Shown here in pieces: positions 20,567-28,399 of a DNA stretch of 64,000 nucleotides (position 1 is its first letter; the number at the start of each line of letters is the position of its first letter). The notes under the pieces are model-generated. The model made no database searches, had not been told where the DNA came from, and saw only the letters and a program-made list of their open reading frames with translations. This DNA is from Candidatus Eremiobacteraceae bacterium. Its GTDB lineage: Bacteria; Vulcanimicrobiota; Vulcanimicrobiia; Eremiobacterales; Eremiobacteraceae. Both the position numbers and the translations under genes were made by a program. Location: NCBI GenBank assembly GCA_035710745.1, contig DASTCX010000039.1:1-64000 (forward strand). Reading direction: 5' to 3'.

Positions 20567-21841
20567 ATGCCCGTCACGCTAGTCGTCGGCGCCCAGTGGG
20601 GTGATGAAGGCAAAGGACGCATCGTCGACTATCTTGCGGCCGGGGCGGACGGCGTCGCGCGATTCGGCGGCGGTGCGAATGCGGGGCACACGGTGCGGGT
20701 CGGCGACAAGACATATAAGCTGCGCATCGTTCCGAGCGGCGTCATCGCCGGTGTCGCGTGCATAATCGGACCGGGCACGGTCGTTTCGCCTGCAGCGCTC
20801 GTCAAGGAGCTGACCTATCTCGAAGCTGCCGGCGTCGACACATCGCGCGTCTGGCTCTCGGACCTCGCGCATCTCATCCTTCCATATCATATCGAGCTCG
20901 ATCGCGCTTCGGAGCGCGCTCGCGGGGACGTGAAGATCGGAACGACCGGCAACGGCATCGGCCCCGCCTATGGCGACCGCGTCGCGCGCGTCGGCGTTCG
21001 TGCCGGCGACTTGCGCGACGAGCGCGCATGGCGAGCCGCCCTCGCGGCCCGTTGCGCGGCGCTGGCGGCCACGGGGATCTCGGTGGACGACGGCGCCATC
21101 GCGTCCGAACTTGCGACGCAGGCGAAACAACTGCTTCCGCACATCCGCGACACGGTCGAGCTCCTCAACGACCTCCTTCGGGGCGGCAAGCGCATCATCG
21201 CCGAAGGCGCGCAAGGCAGCTTGCTCGACGTCGGCCTCGGCACGTACCCGTTCGTCACGTCGTCGGTCACGGTCGCGGGCGGGGCGGGCGCCGGACTCGG
21301 CATCGGCCCGACGCGCATCGATTCGGTCGTCGGCGTCGTCAAGGCGTACGCGACGCGCGTCGGCGGCGGTCCGTTTCCATCCGAGCTCGACGACGCGACG
21401 GGTCAGCGGTTGCGCGAGATCGGCGGCGAAATCGGAACCGTCACCGGACGACCGCGGCGCTGCGGATGGCTCGACCTCGCTGCATTACGCTACGCGGTCG
21501 ACATCAACGGCATGACGCACCTCGCGATCACGAAGCTTGACGTCCTCGATTCATTCGACCGCATCGGCGTCTGCACGAGCTACAAGTCGGCGCCGGAGAT
21601 CTCGGTGCCGTTCGCGATCGCGCAAGGAGCATCGTGCGAGACGACCTACCTCCAGGGTTGGAAGACGTCGATCGGCGGCGCCCGATCGTGGGAAGACCTG
21701 CCGGCTGCCGCGCGCGACTACGTCACATTCGTCGAACGGCATCTCGACGTGCCGGTTTCGTACATCTCGGTCGGGCCCGAGCGATCGCAGATCATCGTCC
21801 GCCCGAACGCGCCTTTGCGAATCCCCGCGTCCGTCCGGTGA
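20567..21841 (+). CDS. purA: Adenylosuccinate synthetase
   Basis: 424 residues. The GTP/IMP-binding N-terminus reads VVGAQWGDEGKGRIVDYLA, followed by FGGGANAGHTV, GTTGNGIGPAYGDR and the C-terminal SVGPERSQIIV. It makes adenylosuccinate from IMP and aspartate in AMP synthesis. An ATG with GGAGCTAG just upstream starts it. The stop overlaps the GTG of the FliJ-like gene by 4 nt, an unusual linkage to flagellar-type genes. Confidence 0.96.
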   Translation: MPVTLVVGAQWGDEGKGRIVDYLAAGADGVARFGGGANAGHTVRVGDKTYKLRIVPSGVIAGVACIIGPGTVVSPAALVKELTYLEAAGVDTSRVWLSDLAHLILPYHIELDRASERARGDVKIGTTGNGIGPAYGDRVARVGVRAGDLRDERAWRAALAARCAALAATGISVDDGAIASELATQAKQLLPHIRDTVELLNDLLRGGKRIIAEGAQGSLLDVGLGTYPFVTSSVTVAGGAGAGLGIGPTRIDSVVGVVKAYATRVGGGPFPSELDDATGQRLREIGGEIGTVTGRPRRCGWLDLAALRYAVDINGMTHLAITKLDVLDSFDRIGVCTSYKSAPEISVPFAIAQGASCETTYLQGWKTSIGGARSWEDLPAAARDYVTFVERHLDVPVSYISVGPERSQIIVRPNAPLRIPASVR

Positions 21842-22203
21842 AACCGTCGCGGGCGCTGGCGACCTTTGCGACGCTCGAACGGCGGCCTGCCGCTGCGGTC
21901 TTCGCATCGAACGCCGAGCGGCGCCGAAGCGAGGCTGCGGCAGCGCGCGAGCACCAGTGTAACGTCGCGACTCGCACTTTCCTGGCCGCGCAGCCGCTTT
22001 GGACGTCCGAGCTCTGCTCGATCATAGAGCGGCGATTTGATCGAAGCTACGTCACGCTGCGAGACCTTGCGCGGTGTAGAGCGGCGGCGGAACGCCGCGG
22101 CGAGACCCACGAAGCACAGCGCCGCCGATGGGCGCGCATGGTTCGCGGGCTCGAGCGCCGGATCGCCCGCGCGGCGGAGCAGGAGCCGATTTGGCCAGAC
22201 TGA
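21838..22203 (+). CDS. FliJ-like coiled-coil protein
   Basis: 121 residues from a GTG overlapping purA. It is rich in Arg, Ala and Glu, with long helical stretches (EAAAAREHQCN, DLARCRAAAERRGETHEAQR). Small size, basic/acidic coiled coil and position just before a FliM-like gene fit FliJ, the export chaperone escort. No FliJ motif is strong enough for a firm call. It overlaps the next gene by 13 nt. Confidence 0.5.
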   Translation: MKPSRALATFATLERRPAAAVFASNAERRRSEAAAAREHQCNVATRTFLAAQPLWTSELCSIIERRFDRSYVTLRDLARCRAAAERRGETHEAQRRRWARMVRGLERRIARAAEQEPIWPD

Positions 22204-23378
22204 CCGAAGGCCAAGCGGAATCGCTCATATCGGCTCTGACGCGAGACACGGGCGTTTACGCGGCCACGAGCAGCGCGCCGAGCGATCCGTCGGCGTGGCA
22301 TCCGGCCGAAGGCGTCGAATCGCCGCCGACCGCGACGGAGACCGACACCGACGCTCGGCGGCTACGCGCGTTCGCCCGCGATGCCGCGAAGACCGATGAG
22401 GTCGGGCGCACGCTCACGCTCGATTTGGCTTCGTATTTGCGCCGTCCGGTGCGCTGCTCGCTGAACCGCGCGGCTCCGGCGATCGCATCATCGTGGCGCT
22501 TCGGTGCGAAGATCGACGGCGGAATGGCGTGGATTGACATCGACACCGGCCTGGCGTCGGCATTCGCGGACGCCATGATCGGCGGCGATGGCACGGCGCA
22601 GATCGGGCGCGGCCGCAAGGTGCGAGGGCTTGCATCGATCGTCGCTAAGCGCATGCTCGACGCGATCGCGGCAGCCGCGGCGGTCGGACTTCGAGGCCCG
22701 GTGGAAGCCACCGCACAAGCGGACGAACACGGTCCGGCGATCGCCGGCGGTTTTTGTGCTGTTGCGATCGATCAATTCCCCTGGGCGATCGGCGTCGCCG
22801 CGTCCGTGCCCTTGGCCGCGCAGGCGAGACCGTCTCCGGTCGACGATAAACGTCGACCGCTCCATACCACCGACCCAGAGGAGGCGTTGCGGAACGCGAT
22901 CGACGCCCTCGACACGCGGTTATCCGAGCTGACCCTCAACCGCGTGATCGCGCGGCAGGCGAAGATCGAGCGAATCGACGGGGCGGAAGTCGCCGGCCCT
23001 CCTGGTGTCATCCTCGGACTCGCTTTGACGGCCGGCGGCAACGGCGTCGTCGTCGCGTTCGCGGACGCTGCAGCCGTGTCGGGTATCGCCGGCGCGGCAG
23101 CGGGCGGCGCGGCCGCATCTGCGACCGGCGTTCCAGGCGAGATCGCGCTTGCGGCAGCCGAGGCGGTGGTCCGAGATGCCCTCGAGCGCGCGGTCGTAAA
23201 TCTGCCCGCCCTTGGCGACGAGGGCCACAGAATCGTCCGTCTCTCGGACGATCCGCTCACCGCCCGGACGCCGCATCACGCGGTCGACGTCGAGGTGTCG
23301 AGCGAGGGCAAAAAGGGAACGCTCAGGGTGCTCGTGCCGTCGTGGATGCTCGTCCATCGGGAGAAGAAGGGCCGTTGA
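22191..23378 (+). CDS. FliM/CheC-like protein with two tandem middle domains
   Basis: 395 residues from TTG. The N-terminus MARLTEGQAESLISALTRDT resembles the CheY-binding peptide of FliM. Residues about 60-210 look like a FliM middle domain (LASYLRRPVRCSL, AFADAMIGGDGTA, ASIVAKRMLDAIAAA). Residues 225-390 look like a second copy (VVAFADAAAVSGIAGAAAGG, AAAEAVVRDALERA, KGTLRVLVPSWMLV). I see no SpoA/FliN domain at the C-terminus. A type B palindrome lies in frame at the domain junction. If flagellar, it would be a switch component; only FliJ- and FliO-like genes accompany it. Confidence 0.55.
   Translation: MARLTEGQAESLISALTRDTGVYAATSSAPSDPSAWHPAEGVESPPTATETDTDARRLRAFARDAAKTDEVGRTLTLDLASYLRRPVRCSLNRAAPAIASSWRFGAKIDGGMAWIDIDTGLASAFADAMIGGDGTAQIGRGRKVRGLASIVAKRMLDAIAAAAAVGLRGPVEATAQADEHGPAIAGGFCAVAIDQFPWAIGVAASVPLAAQARPSPVDDKRRPLHTTDPEEALRNAIDALDTRLSELTLNRVIARQAKIERIDGAEVAGPPGVILGLALTAGGNGVVVAFADAAAVSGIAGAAAGGAAASATGVPGEIALAAAEAVVRDALERAVVNLPALGDEGHRIVRLSDDPLTARTPHHAVDVEVSSEGKKGTLRVLVPSWMLVHREKKGR
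22837..22859 (-). repeat. Interspersed palindrome, type B-like, inside the FliM-like gene
   Basis: Arms CGGTCGACG and CGTCGACCG surround ATAAA, followed by CTCCAT as in the other reverse copies. It is translated in frame as PVDDKRRP at about residue 218 and does not break the gene. Confidence 0.85.
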
Positions 23379-23608
23379 ACGCACTGCTCGCGGCGATCGC
23401 GAGGACGTTTGCGTTTCGGCGCCGGCACCGGATCGCGCAGGTCATCGAAGAGGTGCCGCTCTTCGGCGGCAGTGCGCTCCACGTCGTCGATGTCGGCGGC
23501 GAACGTCTTGTATTCGCGACGGCGCCCGGCGCGATATGTCTTTTGGCCCAATCTAAGCCGGTGACTTCTGCCGCACTCCGGGAGGAGGAATCGTGGACGT
23601 CCGTCTAA
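23375..23608 (+). CDS. FliO-like small protein
   Basis: 77 residues from a TTG overlapping the FliM-like stop by 4 nt, preceded by GGGAGAAGAAGG. The core RIAQVIEEVPLFGGSALHVV through VGGERLVFATAPGAICLLA matches the compact beta-rich C-terminal part of FliO/FliZ (positively charged start, lg-x-lhlv pattern, G-x-R-LvvG). The usual membrane helix is weak here, so it may be a shortened FliO. The call rests on pattern and context. Confidence 0.5.
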   Translation: MNALLAAIARTFAFRRRHRIAQVIEEVPLFGGSALHVVDVGGERLVFATAPGAICLLAQSKPVTSAALREEESWTSV

Positions 23609-23679
23609 AGCCGATATACGTGATAGGGCACAGCAGCCGCGAGGACGCTGGCGTGCGGCCCGAAGAGAGGATCAGTTGA
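23593..23679 (+). CDS. Possible 28-residue peptide with strong ribosome binding site
   Basis: A GTG at 23593 is preceded by GGGAGGAGGAATC, the best Shine-Dalgarno in this stretch. The frame encodes a 28-residue charged peptide beginning with residues corresponding to VDVRLKPIYVIGHSSRED. It starts inside the end of the FliO-like gene, and its TGA overlaps the TTG of the next ORF by one codon position. It may be a real small protein or a translational coupler for the downstream membrane protein. Confidence 0.4.
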   Translation: MDVRLKPIYVIGHSSREDAGVRPEERIS

Positions 23680-23864
23680 CGTTTCGGCGCGCGTACCCAT
23701 GGATGTGGACGGCTGCCTTCCTCGTGTCGGCCTTTGGCGCATATTGCCTCGTCCGTTCCCTGCTCGAACAGCCCGCTGAGAATCCGACGCGCGATCGCAT
23801 CCGCGCGCTCATAGACGAGGCCGACCAACTCCTCAAGACGCTTGACGAGCAGCGGCGCGGTTAA
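23676..23864 (+). CDS. Small single-pass membrane protein
   Basis: 62 residues from TTG. A hydrophobic helix (WMWTAAFLVSAFGAYCLV, residues about 9-27) is followed by a charged amphipathic tail (RDRIRALIDEADQLLKTLDE). The start overlaps the stop of the preceding small ORF, and the 3' end overlaps the methyltransferase gene by 23 nt. It has no recognised family. Context suggests it belongs to the FliJ/FliM/FliO-like operon. Confidence 0.55.
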   Translation: MTFRRAYPWMWTAAFLVSAFGAYCLVRSLLEQPAENPTRDRIRALIDEADQLLKTLDEQRRG

Positions 23865-25215
23865 GACCGACGCCGCATCCCTTGCGCGCGAGCCTCTAGT
23901 CCTCGACGATCTCCTCGAGAACGGACAGGGCGTCGGCCGCATCGACGGCCTCGTCACGTTTGTCACCGGCGGTCTACCCGGCGAGCGCGTCCGCATCGCG
24001 GTCGACGAGGTGAAGAAGAACTACGCCGGCGCCCACGTGATCGACATCGAGGAAGCTTCGCACGACCGCGTCGACCCCGGCTGCCCGGTATTTCCCCGTT
24101 GCGGCGGATGCCAGACGCTGCATCTGCGCTACTCCGCCGAACTCGAGTGGAAGCGAAGACGAGTCGTCGAGGCGCTCGCTCGTTTGGGGGGCATGAAGTC
24201 GGTCGACGTCGCCGCCGTCACGACGGCGCAAAGCGAAGCGGACCCCGGCTATCGCAATAAGGCGTCGCTCGTCTGCAAGCGAGATCGCGGCGCCGATCGG
24301 CTCGGCTTTTACGGCGCGCGCTCGCACAGACTCGTCGCGATCGAGAGCTGTCCGGTATTGCTGCCGCGCTTGCGCACGGCGGTCGAACGGCTTATCGCGT
24401 TCGCAAAGGAAGCGACACAAGCGATGCGCGACGTCGAGCACGTCGTCGCGCGCGCGAGCGCGACGGGAGCCGATCTCGTCGTCGCCTTCAGCGGCAAGGC
24501 GCCCAATCGCGCGCTGGGCGGTGCAGTCGAAGAGCTGCGCAGACGCATTCCAGAGTTGACGGGCATCGTGTCGGCTTGGGATCCTTCGAGCGAGAACGCG
24601 GTCCTCGGCCGTCGATCCGCTGTCTTGTGGGGATCGCCCGTCTTGCGCGAACGAGTCCTGGGCGCCGATTTCGTGTTCGGCATCGAATCGTTCTTCCAGA
24701 TCAATACCGCGCTGCTCGAACTGCTCGCCGGCCGGATCGTCGATCGGCTGAAGGGCGCACGACGTGTCATCGACCTCTATAGCGGCGTCGGAACGTTCGC
24801 CGTCTTGCTCTCGAAGAACGGCGCGGCGACGACCGGCGTCGAGACGTCGCAGCATGCCGTCGACGAAGCGGCGGCCAACGCAGCGCACAACGGCGTCACG
24901 AACGCCGCGTTCGAATGCGCGACCGCGGCGTACGCGCTTGCCGGCGAGCGCGGCCGGTCGCTTCTCGCCGGGGCGGACGCCGTCATACTCGATCCGCCGC
25001 GCAAAGGCTGCGAGGAAGGCGTCCTCGCTCCGCTCGCCGCCGCGGCCGTGCCGACGATCCTCTACGTCTCGTGCAACCCCGCGACGCTCGCTCGCGATGC
25101 GGCAATTCTCGCAAGTTCGGGGTACTCGCTGCGGTCGGTCCAGCCGTTCGATATGTTCCCGCGCACGGGGCACGTCGAGGCGCTTGCCGAATTCGAGTGG
25201 ACGGCACCGCACTAG
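23842..25215 (+). CDS. 23S rRNA/tRNA m5U methyltransferase, RlmD/TrmA family
   Basis: 457 residues from TTG. A TRAM-like N-terminus (DDLLENGQGVGRIDGLVTFV) is followed by a cysteine cluster CPVFPRCGGCQ for a 4Fe-4S centre. The Rossmann methyltransferase domain has DLYSGVGTFAVLLS, DAVILDPPRKGC and the catalytic-cysteine motif YVSCNPATLARD. Members methylate U747/U1939 of 23S rRNA or U54 of tRNA with SAM; which target applies here is not clear. It lies just before gatC. Confidence 0.9.
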   Translation: MTSSGAVKTDAASLAREPLVLDDLLENGQGVGRIDGLVTFVTGGLPGERVRIAVDEVKKNYAGAHVIDIEEASHDRVDPGCPVFPRCGGCQTLHLRYSAELEWKRRRVVEALARLGGMKSVDVAAVTTAQSEADPGYRNKASLVCKRDRGADRLGFYGARSHRLVAIESCPVLLPRLRTAVERLIAFAKEATQAMRDVEHVVARASATGADLVVAFSGKAPNRALGGAVEELRRRIPELTGIVSAWDPSSENAVLGRRSAVLWGSPVLRERVLGADFVFGIESFFQINTALLELLAGRIVDRLKGARRVIDLYSGVGTFAVLLSKNGAATTGVETSQHAVDEAAANAAHNGVTNAAFECATAAYALAGERGRSLLAGADAVILDPPRKGCEEGVLAPLAAAAVPTILYVSCNPATLARDAAILASSGYSLRSVQPFDMFPRTGHVEALAEFEWTAPH

Positions 25216-25227
25216 ACGAGGAGAGTC

Positions 25228-25515
25228 ATGGCCGACGTCCCCATCGACATCGCGTACATCTCGCGATTGGCGCGCATCTCGCTAACCGGCGAGGAGTCGT
25301 CGCGCTTCTCGGGGCAGTTCGTGCGCCTTTTCGATTTCATCCGCGAGCTCCAAGCGCTCGACGTCAGCGGCGTGCACGCGACCGCCCAGGTCATACCGCT
25401 TTCGAACGTCATGCGCGAAGACGAGCTCAAGCCGTGCCTGACGCAAGACGAGGCGCTCGCGAACGCGCCTGCCCGTGAAGGGCCGTTCTTCAAGGCGCCT
25501 CGGATCCTCGAGTGA
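25228..25515 (+). CDS. gatC: Asp/Glu-tRNA amidotransferase subunit C
   Basis: 95 residues, ATG with GAGGAGAG upstream. The pattern IDIAYISRLARISLTGEESS through LFDFIRELQALD and the C-terminal REGPFFKAPRILE is typical of GatC, which stabilises GatA-GatB. First gene of gatCAB, with the stop overlapping gatA. Confidence 0.95.
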   Translation: MADVPIDIAYISRLARISLTGEESSRFSGQFVRLFDFIRELQALDVSGVHATAQVIPLSNVMREDELKPCLTQDEALANAPAREGPFFKAPRILE

Positions 25516-26966
25516 TGGAAACCGGCCACGACATCCGCGATGCGATCGCCCGGCGCGACCGCAGCGCCGAAGAGGTGACTCGCGCGGCGCTCGACGCCAT
25601 CGGCCGCGTCGAGCCCTCGTTGCGCGCCTACATCACGCTCCTGCCCGAGCGGGCGATGGCAAAAGCGCGCGAAGTCGACGCGAAGATCGCCAAAGGCGAA
25701 GCGATCGGCAAGCTCGCCGGCGTGCCGACCGCCGTCAAGGATCTCTTCTGTCTGAAGGACGCGCTGACGACGTGCGGGTCGAAGATCCTCGCCAACTTCA
25801 AACCGCCGTTCTCATCGACCGTCGTGCAGCGGCTCGACGCCGCCGACGCCGTCATCGTCGGAAAGACGAACATGGACGAGTTCGCGATGGGCTCGTCGTG
25901 CGAGAACTCTGCGTTTTTCCCGACCCACAACCCGTACGATCTCGAAGGCGTGCCCGGCGGCTCGTCAGGCGGCAGCGCGAGCACGGTGGGCGCCAGGTCG
26001 GTGCCGCTCGCCGTCGGCACGGACACCGGCGGCTCGATCCGCGAACCCGCGTCGTTCTGCAACATCGTCGGCGTGAAGCCGACGTACGGCCGGGTCAGCC
26101 GTTACGGCATGATCGCCTTTGCCTCATCGCTCGATCAGGCCGGACCGATGACCGCCGACGTACGCGACGCGGCCGATCTGCTCGGGGCGATCGCCGGCTT
26201 CGATCCGATGGACTCGACATCGGTCGACGTGCCGGTGCCGGATTACGGCGCCGGCCTGCGCGATGATCTCAAAGGCGTCCGCATCGGCATCGTCCGCGAC
26301 TTCGAAGAGAGCATCGCGGTCGATCCGAAGATGGCCAAGCTCTATAAGGATGCGTACGAGGACCTCGCTAAGCTCGGCGCCACGTTCGTGGACGTGACGC
26401 TTCCCCACGCGAAGTACGGCCTGGCGACGTACTATCTCATCGCGCCGGCAGAATGTTCGTCGAACCTCGCGCGTTACGACGGCACGCGCTACGGCGTCCG
26501 CAAGGACGGCGACGCCGACGTCTATGCGATGTTCGACAAGACGCGGACGGCCGGGTTCGGCGATGAGGTGAAGCGCCGCATCATCCTCGGCACGTATGCC
26601 TTGTGCTCGGGATACTACGACGCGTACTACGTGCGCGCCCAAAAAGTGCGCACCCTTATGAAAAACGATTTCGACGCGGCGTTCGCCGCGTGCGACGTCA
26701 TCGCGTGCCCGGCCGTGTCGTGCCCGCCGTTCGAACTTGGAGCGAAGTCCGACCCGGTCGCGATGTACCTCATGGATTACTTCACGATCCCGATGAGCCT
26801 TGCGGGGATTCCCGCGATGTCGGTGCCCGGCGGCTTCGTCGACGGCCTTCCCGTCGGGTTGCAGATCTGCGCGCCGGCGTTCGAGGAAGCGCGCATGCTG
26901 GCCGTCGCGCACGCGTACGAGCAGGCGACGCGCCACGCCGACAAGCTCCAACCGGTGGTGTCATGA
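25512..26966 (+). CDS. gatA: Asp/Glu-tRNA amidotransferase subunit A
   Basis: 484 residues. The amidase signature triad is visible: Lys in GVPTAVKDLFC, Ser in the GGSSGGSAS loop and the cis-Ser in GTDTGGSIREPASFC. It releases ammonia from glutamine for transamidation of Asp-tRNA(Asn) or Glu-tRNA(Gln). GTG or the next codon ATG starts it, overlapping gatC. The stop overlaps gatB by ATGA. Confidence 0.96.
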   Translation: MMETGHDIRDAIARRDRSAEEVTRAALDAIGRVEPSLRAYITLLPERAMAKAREVDAKIAKGEAIGKLAGVPTAVKDLFCLKDALTTCGSKILANFKPPFSSTVVQRLDAADAVIVGKTNMDEFAMGSSCENSAFFPTHNPYDLEGVPGGSSGGSASTVGARSVPLAVGTDTGGSIREPASFCNIVGVKPTYGRVSRYGMIAFASSLDQAGPMTADVRDAADLLGAIAGFDPMDSTSVDVPVPDYGAGLRDDLKGVRIGIVRDFEESIAVDPKMAKLYKDAYEDLAKLGATFVDVTLPHAKYGLATYYLIAPAECSSNLARYDGTRYGVRKDGDADVYAMFDKTRTAGFGDEVKRRIILGTYALCSGYYDAYYVRAQKVRTLMKNDFDAAFAACDVIACPAVSCPPFELGAKSDPVAMYLMDYFTIPMSLAGIPAMSVPGGFVDGLPVGLQICAPAFEEARMLAVAHAYEQATRHADKLQPVVS

Positions 26967-28399
26967 GCGCCGAGATGGAGACGGTTATCGGACTCGAGGT
27001 CCACGTCGAGCTCAGCACCAAGAGCAAGATGTTCTGCGGCTGCCTCAACGAGTTCGGCGCAGAGCCGAACACGCACGTCTGCCCCGTCTGCCTCGGCATG
27101 CCCGGCACGCTGCCCGTGATCAACAAACGCGCGGTCGAGTACTTGTGCAAGTCGGGCTTCGCGCTCGAGTGCACGGTCGCACCGTTTTCGAAGTTCGACC
27201 GGAAGAACTATTTCTATCCGGACATGCCGAAGAACTATCAGATCTCGCAGTACGACATGCCGCTGACGACCGGCGGTCGCGTCGTGCTGCCCTCGGGCAA
27301 GGCGATCCGCCTGAACCGCATCCATCTCGAAGAAGACACGGGAAAAAACGTCCACGCCGGCGGTCACATGACGACCTCGGAAGCGACGCTCATCGACTAC
27401 AACCGTGCCGGCGTGCCTTTGATGGAGATCGTGAGCGAGCCTGAGATCGGTTCGCCCGATGAAGCCGAGCAGTACCTCATGGCGCTGCGCGACGTCATGC
27501 TCTACATCGGCGTGTCCGACGTCAAGATGCACGAAGGCTCGCTGCGCTGCGACGCCAACGTCTCGATCCGTCCTGTCGGCGCCAAAGAGCTCGGCACGAA
27601 AACCGAGATCAAGAACATGAACTCGTTCAAGTCGGTCGTCGCGGCGCTCGAGCACGAGATCTCGCGGCAACGCGCGTGCGCCGCGTCGGGCGAGCGGATC
27701 GTGCAAGAGACTCGCGGTTGGGATGAGGTGCGAGGTCTTACCTATTCGATGCGCTCGAAAGAGCAGGCGCACGACTACCGCTATTTCCCGGACCCCGACC
27801 TGCCGCCGCTCTCCCTCGACGAAGCGACGCTCAAGCGCTGGCGTTCCGAACTGCCCGAGCTGCCTGCGCAACGCCGCGAACGGTTCATGACTCAGTACGG
27901 TCTGCCTCAGTACGACGCCGGCGTGCTGACGCAATCGCGTTTCGACGCCGACTACTTCGAAGCGGTGGCGTCGGCGTCAGGCGATTCCAAGCAAGCATCG
28001 AATTGGCTCATGGGCGACGTCCGCAAGTCGCTCGAAGGGCACGGCCTCACGTTGTCGACGTCGAAGATGACGCCCGCGGCCCTCGGTCAGCTCATCTCGA
28101 TGGTGAAGAGCGGTGCGATCACCGGCAAGGCTGCCAAAGAGGTCTGCGACGTTCTCGTGGCGGACGGCGGCGATCCGAAGGCGATCGTCGAGCAGCGCGG
28201 TCTCGCGCAGGTGAGCGATGAGTCGGCGATCGCGGCGATCGTCGACAAGGTGATCGCGGCTCAAGCCGAGTCGGTCGCAGCGTACAAGGGCGGCAAGGCG
28301 AAGGCGCTCGATTACATCGTCGGGCAGGTCATGCGCGAGAGCCGCGGCCGGGCGAACGTCGACGTCGTCAAGCGGCTTCTCACGGAGCGATTGGGGTGA
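26963..28399 (+). CDS. gatB: Asp/Glu-tRNA amidotransferase subunit B
   Basis: 478 residues. It begins MSAEMETVIGLEVHVELSTK and has the cysteines of CGCLNEFG and CPVCLGMPGTLP, then DRKNYFYPDMPKNYQISQYD and the C-terminal YqeY-like helical domain ending GRANVDVVKRLLTERLG. It binds the mischarged tRNA and phosphorylates it. It completes gatCAB, implying indirect formation of Gln-tRNA and/or Asn-tRNA. The stop overlaps mutS2 by 4 nt. Confidence 0.96.
   Translation: MSAEMETVIGLEVHVELSTKSKMFCGCLNEFGAEPNTHVCPVCLGMPGTLPVINKRAVEYLCKSGFALECTVAPFSKFDRKNYFYPDMPKNYQISQYDMPLTTGGRVVLPSGKAIRLNRIHLEEDTGKNVHAGGHMTTSEATLIDYNRAGVPLMEIVSEPEIGSPDEAEQYLMALRDVMLYIGVSDVKMHEGSLRCDANVSIRPVGAKELGTKTEIKNMNSFKSVVAALEHEISRQRACAASGERIVQETRGWDEVRGLTYSMRSKEQAHDYRYFPDPDLPPLSLDEATLKRWRSELPELPAQRRERFMTQYGLPQYDAGVLTQSRFDADYFEAVASASGDSKQASNWLMGDVRKSLEGHGLTLSTSKMTPAALGQLISMVKSGAITGKAAKEVCDVLVADGGDPKAIVEQRGLAQVSDESAIAAIVDKVIAAQAESVAAYKGGKAKALDYIVGQVMRESRGRANVDVVKRLLTERLG

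Noticed and set aside
21492-23290. Further GGTCGA half-sites inside genes as palindrome copies
   Set aside because: Single half-sites such as GCGGTCGAC at 21492 and 23279 lack the matching second arm; common in this GC- and GTCGAC-rich genome.
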